A stretch of 10,273 nucleotides of DNA. Origin: a bacterium. Lineage in GTDB: Bacteria > Desulfobacterota > UBA8473. Each line of letters opens with the position of its first letter. Position 1 is the first letter of the stretch. The translations under genes were made by a program, and so were the position numbers. The stretch is taken from assembly GCA_009773075.1 (NCBI GenBank), contig WOUX01000077.1, positions 1 through 10,273 on the forward strand. The letters are read 5' to 3'. Below are positions 6,846 through 10,273 of this stretch, piece after piece. The notes under the pieces were generated by a model, which saw only the letters and a list, made by a program, of their open reading frames with translations, did not search any database and was not told where the DNA came from.

Positions 6846-7795
6846 AATATAAACAATTAGATCTAAAATCCATTGATCTGACTGACACTACCTTTGTCAT
6901 TACCTATGGTTTTACCCTAACTCAATTAAAGAAATCCATTGAGAAGATAGGCATACTCAATCCTCCATTGGTGAAAAAAAAATCCGAGGAGCAGTACCGC
7001 ATAGTGTGTGGTTATAAAAGACTTCTGGTCTGCCAGGACATAGGGATAGAAGAATTGAGATGCGCTGTTATGGGCCAGAATATTGAAGACAAGGATACAT
7101 TTTTGACAAGCCTTTATGATAATCTCTCCCATAGGGCTTTAAACCCTGTTGAGAAATCCATAACCATCAGTAAACTACAAAAATACTATTCAGGTGAGAT
7201 TATAGTAAAAAATTTCTTACCTCTTTTAGGATTGAACTCCCATTATTCCGTATTGGATAGAATCAAACCTCTATCAGGTCTGGATGTAAAGATTAAAGAC
7301 GCAGTTGTAGATGGAAGGATAGATGAGGGGGTAGCCGCAAAGTTTTTGAATTTTTCAGAAAAAGACAGGGAACTAATTTTCCAACTTCTATCTGCCTTAA
7401 GGTTTAGCAAAAATAAACAGAACGAAGTTATTGATAATTTCTATGACATTACTAAGAAAGACGGATGCTCAATATCCAGCATTCTCGATGCCAAGGAACT
7501 AAGGGACATTTTAGCCGACAGCAGCCTCAACATACCCCAAAAGGGCAGTAGGGTGCGTTACTTCCTCAGGAAGCTGAGATATCCAAAGATAGTTAAAGCT
7601 GAGAAAGATTTCCTGGAGATGAAAAAAAACCTGAACCTGGGAGACTCTATAAAACTGACTCCCCCACCGTCTTTTGAGGGGGACAAATACTGTATTGAGT
7701 TTCAATTTGAAACCCTGGATGACCTGGAAGAGAATCTGAAAAGGATAGACTCCATTAAACAGAATAAAGAATTCAAAAGAATAATTGAAGGCTAA
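6833..7795 (+). CDS. ParB N-terminal domain protein (ParB/Spo0J/KorB-like), divergent
   Basis: This protein of 320 residues has a ParB-type N-terminal domain: LKKSIEKIGILNPPLV (32-47), the Box II position YRIVCGYKRLLVCQDIG (55-71), and DNLSHRALNPVEK (96-108), which resembles the ENxxRxxLxPxE box. A helix-turn-helix-like part follows (LLGLNSHYSVLDRIKPLS, about 131-148), then a helical region with SKNKQNEVIDNFYDI, and a C-terminal part with a KLRYPKIVKAEKDF block and PPPSFEG. Classical ParB has GERRxRA for CTP binding; here it is GYKRLLV, so CTP clamp activity is uncertain. No ParA gene is nearby. ATG 6833 was chosen because AGGAG (6823-6827) lies 5 bases upstream; TTG 6797 is an alternative adding 12 residues. 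The start lies inside the glycosyltransferase end. Likely role: DNA binding or regulation within this operon, not proven chromosome partition. Confidence 0.85.
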   Translation: MGNVEYKQLDLKSIDLTDTTFVITYGFTLTQLKKSIEKIGILNPPLVKKKSEEQYRIVCGYKRLLVCQDIGIEELRCAVMGQNIEDKDTFLTSLYDNLSHRALNPVEKSITISKLQKYYSGEIIVKNFLPLLGLNSHYSVLDRIKPLSGLDVKIKDAVVDGRIDEGVAAKFLNFSEKDRELIFQLLSALRFSKNKQNEVIDNFYDITKKDGCSISSILDAKELRDILADSSLNIPQKGSRVRYFLRKLRYPKIVKAEKDFLEMKKNLNLGDSIKLTPPPSFEGDKYCIEFQFETLDDLEENLKRIDSIKQNKEFKRIIEG

Positions 7796-7799
7796 AAAG

Positions 7800-8903
7800 A
7801 TGGTCAGATATATTCCAAGGAAGATTATTGTTGACACCAAAGTCAGAGATTCACTGCTTACCGATAATGTTCTTAATAATCTTCCGGGTGTTCCAGTAGA
7901 GTATGTAGCTGATGCAAGCACAGCAATAGATGCGATAAGAGGGGGAAAAGACCCCTTATGTGTGGGGAAAAAGGTGCTCTTACTAACGGAAAACAGAGGA
8001 AGGTTTCTGAAACCCTGTCCTGGCACAAAGGAATATATATGCTGTGGCTACCAAATACTGAACTTTGCAACCAACTGTAACCTGGAATGCTCTTATTGTA
8101 TCCTTCAGTCCTACCTGAATAATCCGGCAATGGTAGTATATGCCAATGCAGAGGATATGTTTGCCGAACTTGAGGATAAACTAAGCCAGGATTCCGAATC
8201 CATATATCGTATTGGGACAGGGGAATTCACCGATAGCTTAGCCCTGGATCATCTGACAGGTTTTGCAAAACTAATAGTGCCATATTTCGCCCACAAAGGG
8301 AATGTAATTCTGGAGTTAAAGACAAAGACAGACAATATAGGCAATCTAATTGACTTACAACACAATGGCAATACAGTGATATCATGGTCTTTGAATACAG
8401 AAGAGGTAGCCCAAAGAGAGGAATTTTTTGCACCGTCAATAGATGATAGAATAGATGCAGCCTTTAAATGCCAGAAGGTCGGCTACAGGTTGGGGTTCCA
8501 TTTTGATCCACTGATATACTACACTGGATGGGAGGAAGGCTACCAGAAAACACTGGAGAGGCTTTTTGCCAAGATAGACACCAGGAACGTCTCATGGATA
8601 AGTATGGGGGGGTTCAGGTTTTTGCCTGAATTAAAGCCCGTAATTCAAAAAAGATTCCCCCAAAGTAAGATAATATACGACGAGTTTGTTCCGGGTATGG
8701 ACGGGAAAATGAGGTACTTTAAACCTATTCGAATAGAGATGTATTCCAAGATGTTAGAATGGATAAGGGATTATGATCCGAAACTATGTGTATACCTCTG
8801 CATGGAGAGCCGCGAAGTATGGAGAAAAGTATTTAAGGAAGATCGGGTTGAAAACAGCGAAAATCTAGCTAAAATACTGGACAATACCGGAGATAACAAA
8901 TGA
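7800..8903 (+). CDS. SPL-family radical SAM protein (spore photoproduct lyase-like), probably not a true lyase
   Basis: This radical SAM protein has 367 residues and is related to spore photoproduct lyase (SplB). The [4Fe-4S] motif CNLECSYC gives Cys93, Cys97 and Cys100. Matches to SplB continue with LDHLTGFAKL, LIDLQHNGNTVISWSLN (compare the SplB HNGKTRFRFSIN part), DRIDAAFKCQKVGYRLGFHF and GWEEGY. The hydrogen-donor cysteine of SplB (Cys141 of B. subtilis, in EASCTSD) aligns with Glu142 in GTGEFTD. SplB Tyr99 aligns with Ile101, while Tyr97 is kept as Tyr99. The repair chemistry of true SPL is therefore unlikely, and the substrate is unknown. ATG 7800 has GAAGG (7787-7791) 8 bases upstream; TTG 7785 would add 5 residues. 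It starts 4 bases after the ParB-like stop and overlaps the MBL gene by ATGA. No sporulation gene is visible. Confidence 0.88.
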   Translation: MVRYIPRKIIVDTKVRDSLLTDNVLNNLPGVPVEYVADASTAIDAIRGGKDPLCVGKKVLLLTENRGRFLKPCPGTKEYICCGYQILNFATNCNLECSYCILQSYLNNPAMVVYANAEDMFAELEDKLSQDSESIYRIGTGEFTDSLALDHLTGFAKLIVPYFAHKGNVILELKTKTDNIGNLIDLQHNGNTVISWSLNTEEVAQREEFFAPSIDDRIDAAFKCQKVGYRLGFHFDPLIYYTGWEEGYQKTLERLFAKIDTRNVSWISMGGFRFLPELKPVIQKRFPQSKIIYDEFVPGMDGKMRYFKPIRIEMYSKMLEWIRDYDPKLCVYLCMESREVWRKVFKEDRVENSENLAKILDNTGDNK

Positions 8904-10084
8904 ATATTAAAGAGAATGTCATCAAGCCTAATTCAGAAGTAGGAAGTGGAAGAGTCAAACAATACGTGCTTTCCAAAGGCAGAAAAGTTACGCAAATTAC
9001 CACATTCTGTCCTGACATTATAGGCCCTGGCCCGACCCACATTTACGTTATTGAAGATGAAGCCTTGATTATGGTGGACACAGGCATTCCAACCCATCTG
9101 GCTAAAAAGATATTCTACTACTGGAGGAATCAACCAATACCACAAAAGGTGAAAGATCTGCCGGATGATTACAGTGAGACTGAACTAATCACTGGACTGA
9201 AAGCAGCAGGCTACTCCCTCAAAGACATAGAATTTATCATAATAACCCATGGCCACCCGGATCACTATCTTTTGGGTAACACCATAGTAGAAAGAAACGG
9301 GGCTGGAGTTTTATCCCATGTCATGGATACTGACCGGATCTGTAACCCATGGGCAATCTCAAAGAGCGTTTTTGAAGGACGTCCCAGGTACGAAGCCTTC
9401 GGTATGCCTCTTCCCAAATCTTCAGCCTATGAATACCACAAAGAGGCTGTACAGGAATCTTTCAACCTGTCTCTGAAGGTGGACCATCCTATCGCAATGG
9501 ATGGTTTTCTATCATTAGATGGACTTCAGAGTGATTTTATTAGAGTCAAACACTCTCCAGGCCATTCACCCGGGTCAATCTGCCTCAGGATCGGTTCAGA
9601 AGAGGATGAGGAAAGAATACTGATCTGTGGAGATGTTCTTCTATATCCTATAACCCCTCATCCCAACGATCTGGTTACATATCTTCGTACTTTAGATAAT
9701 CTTAAACAACTGGAAAAGATCGTCCTCTCTCTTCCTGCACACGGGAGGAATATTCGGGACTTTTACAGAAGAATTGATTTTCTAAAGAAACACCACCGTT
9801 CCAGACTTGAGTTTACATACAATGCTTGCCGAAAACCAAAAACCCCCTGGGAAATCGCCTCGACGCCTCGATATTTTGATGTCTTTGTAGATCCTGCCAA
9901 ATTTAATCCTATGGCAGGCAATGAGGCATTTGTTCATATAAGGCTTCTGGAGATGGCTAAAGGGCTCTATCGATCAAATATAGCTGAGGGAGTCCATTAT
10001 TTTAAGAACACAGGGGAAAAGTTCGATCACGTATACAGAAGGATCCTGGAGATCATCGACGATGGAAGTTCCACCGTCTTATGA
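8900..10084 (+). CDS. MBL-fold metallo-hydrolase
   Basis: This metallo-beta-lactamase-fold hydrolase has 394 residues and is cytosolic (no leader). The metal ligands are clear: THGHPDH (116-122; His117, His119, Asp121, His122), His222 in HSPGHSPGS, Asp245 in CGDVL and His281 in PAHG. An extra stretch (about 71-110, IFYYWRNQPIPQKVKDLPDD onward) sits before the first metal motif. The C-terminal part (about 305-390) holds NACRKPKTPWEIA and a helical tail, like the winged-helix tail of LACTB2/glyoxalase II-like members. The family hydrolyses varied substrates such as thioesters, phosphodiesters and lactams, so the substrate cannot be given. ATG 8900 overlaps the SPL-like stop (ATGA), with GGAG at 8889-8892 spaced 7 bases away, which suggests coupled translation. 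A nuclease or thioesterase role is possible; neither is shown. Confidence 0.92.
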   Translation: MNIKENVIKPNSEVGSGRVKQYVLSKGRKVTQITTFCPDIIGPGPTHIYVIEDEALIMVDTGIPTHLAKKIFYYWRNQPIPQKVKDLPDDYSETELITGLKAAGYSLKDIEFIIITHGHPDHYLLGNTIVERNGAGVLSHVMDTDRICNPWAISKSVFEGRPRYEAFGMPLPKSSAYEYHKEAVQESFNLSLKVDHPIAMDGFLSLDGLQSDFIRVKHSPGHSPGSICLRIGSEEDEERILICGDVLLYPITPHPNDLVTYLRTLDNLKQLEKIVLSLPAHGRNIRDFYRRIDFLKKHHRSRLEFTYNACRKPKTPWEIASTPRYFDVFVDPAKFNPMAGNEAFVHIRLLEMAKGLYRSNIAEGVHYFKNTGEKFDHVYRRILEIIDDGSSTVL

Positions 10085-10175
10085 GATGTACAAGAGGGGC
10101 ATCCAGACAATCTTTCCTTTGCTCATAGACCGATTGAACAAATAGAGACCCAAAAACTGAAAGGGGGAAAAAGCC

Positions 10176-10273
10176 TTGATTAGAAAAAGAGGATCCTGGG
10201 CATGGTTAGGGAGACTGCTAAAGGTTATATTTTGGGTTTGTGTTGCCTTCTTCATCTCTGTTATGTTTACACC
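10176..10273 (+). CDS. Start of a membrane-anchored protein (partial, cut by the window end)
   Basis: A likely TTG start at 10176 follows AAGGGGGA (10161-10168) by 7 bases, and an in-frame TGA at 10158-10160 excludes earlier starts. The first 32 residues are basic (IRKRGSWAWLGRLLK) and then hydrophobic (VIFWVCVAFFISVMF), which is the shape of an N-terminal membrane anchor or uncleaved signal. Penicillin-binding or other periplasmic anchored proteins start this way, but nothing identifies the family. ATG 10202 in another frame is also open to the end and is a rival, with no equally good ribosome site. It lies 91 bases after the MBL stop, so it may be a new transcription unit. Confidence 0.5.
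   Translation, partial: MIRKRGSWAWLGRLLKVIFWVCVAFFISVMFT

Noticed and set aside
6833..7795. Calling the gene parB (chromosome partition protein)
   Set aside because: Box II is not GERRxRA, and neither parA nor parS was seen nearby.
7511..8026. 171-codon minus-strand frame across the ParB-like/SPL-like junction
   Set aside because: It is antisense to two well-supported genes and reads as low-complexity hydrophobic sequence without motifs.
7800..8903. Calling the gene splB (true spore photoproduct lyase)
   Set aside because: The Cys141 and Tyr99 equivalents are Glu and Ile, and no sporulation context is present, so only the family name is justified.
1..10273. CRISPR array, insertion sequence, tRNA or rRNA gene
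   Set aside because: No regularly spaced repeats, transposase-like reading frame, terminal inverted repeats or recognisable RNA gene was noticed on reading the window.

Overview
The window is a gene-dense stretch with every supported gene on the + strand. It comes from a Gram-negative (outer-membrane-bearing) bacterium: it carries the end of a TolC-type outer-membrane channel, two periplasmic adaptors and an RND inner-membrane pump. Frequent AGA/AGG and ATA codons, TTG starts, a PG0541-type pump-associated protein and a ParB-like/SPL-like/MBL gene set would suit an anaerobic lineage such as Desulfobacterota or Nitrospirota. That placement is inference from general resemblance and is not proven by the sequence.

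Region 1 (about 1-5851) is an efflux operon: TolC-like C-terminus (3-185), adaptor 1 (200-1318), RND permease in two reading frames (1305-2753 and 2686-4317), adaptor 2 (4348-5559) and a small PG0541-like protein (5561-5851). Spacing is tight, from a 14-base overlap to a 30-base gap. The pump looks broken. The permease changes frame exactly where its sixth membrane segment should be, and that segment is not encoded in any frame. Adaptor 2 keeps its frame but has lost about 20 residues of its first lipoyl-like half-motif. Adaptor 1 and the PG0541-like gene look intact.

The 118-base gap 5852-5969 holds a short palindrome, a 10-base direct repeat and a weak promoter candidate, and probably separates two transcription units.

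Region 2 (5970-10084) is a second tight operon: family 2 glycosyltransferase, ParB-domain protein, SPL-family radical SAM protein and MBL-fold hydrolase. The junctions are a 13-base overlap, a 4-base gap and an ATGA overlap, which suggests co-translation. The radical SAM protein resembles spore photoproduct lyase overall and has the CxxxCxxC cluster motif. It lacks the hydrogen-donor cysteine and one of the two relay tyrosines of the true enzyme, so photoproduct repair is doubtful. The ParB-like protein has a changed Box II (CGYKRL) and no ParA beside it. Together these genes are the best candidate for an uncharacterised system.

Region 3 (10085-10273) is a short gap and the start of a new gene, probably from TTG 10176, encoding a basic N-terminus and a membrane anchor, cut by the window end. 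Base composition, judged by eye from a few lines, is more GC-rich in the permease than in adaptor 2 and the second operon.
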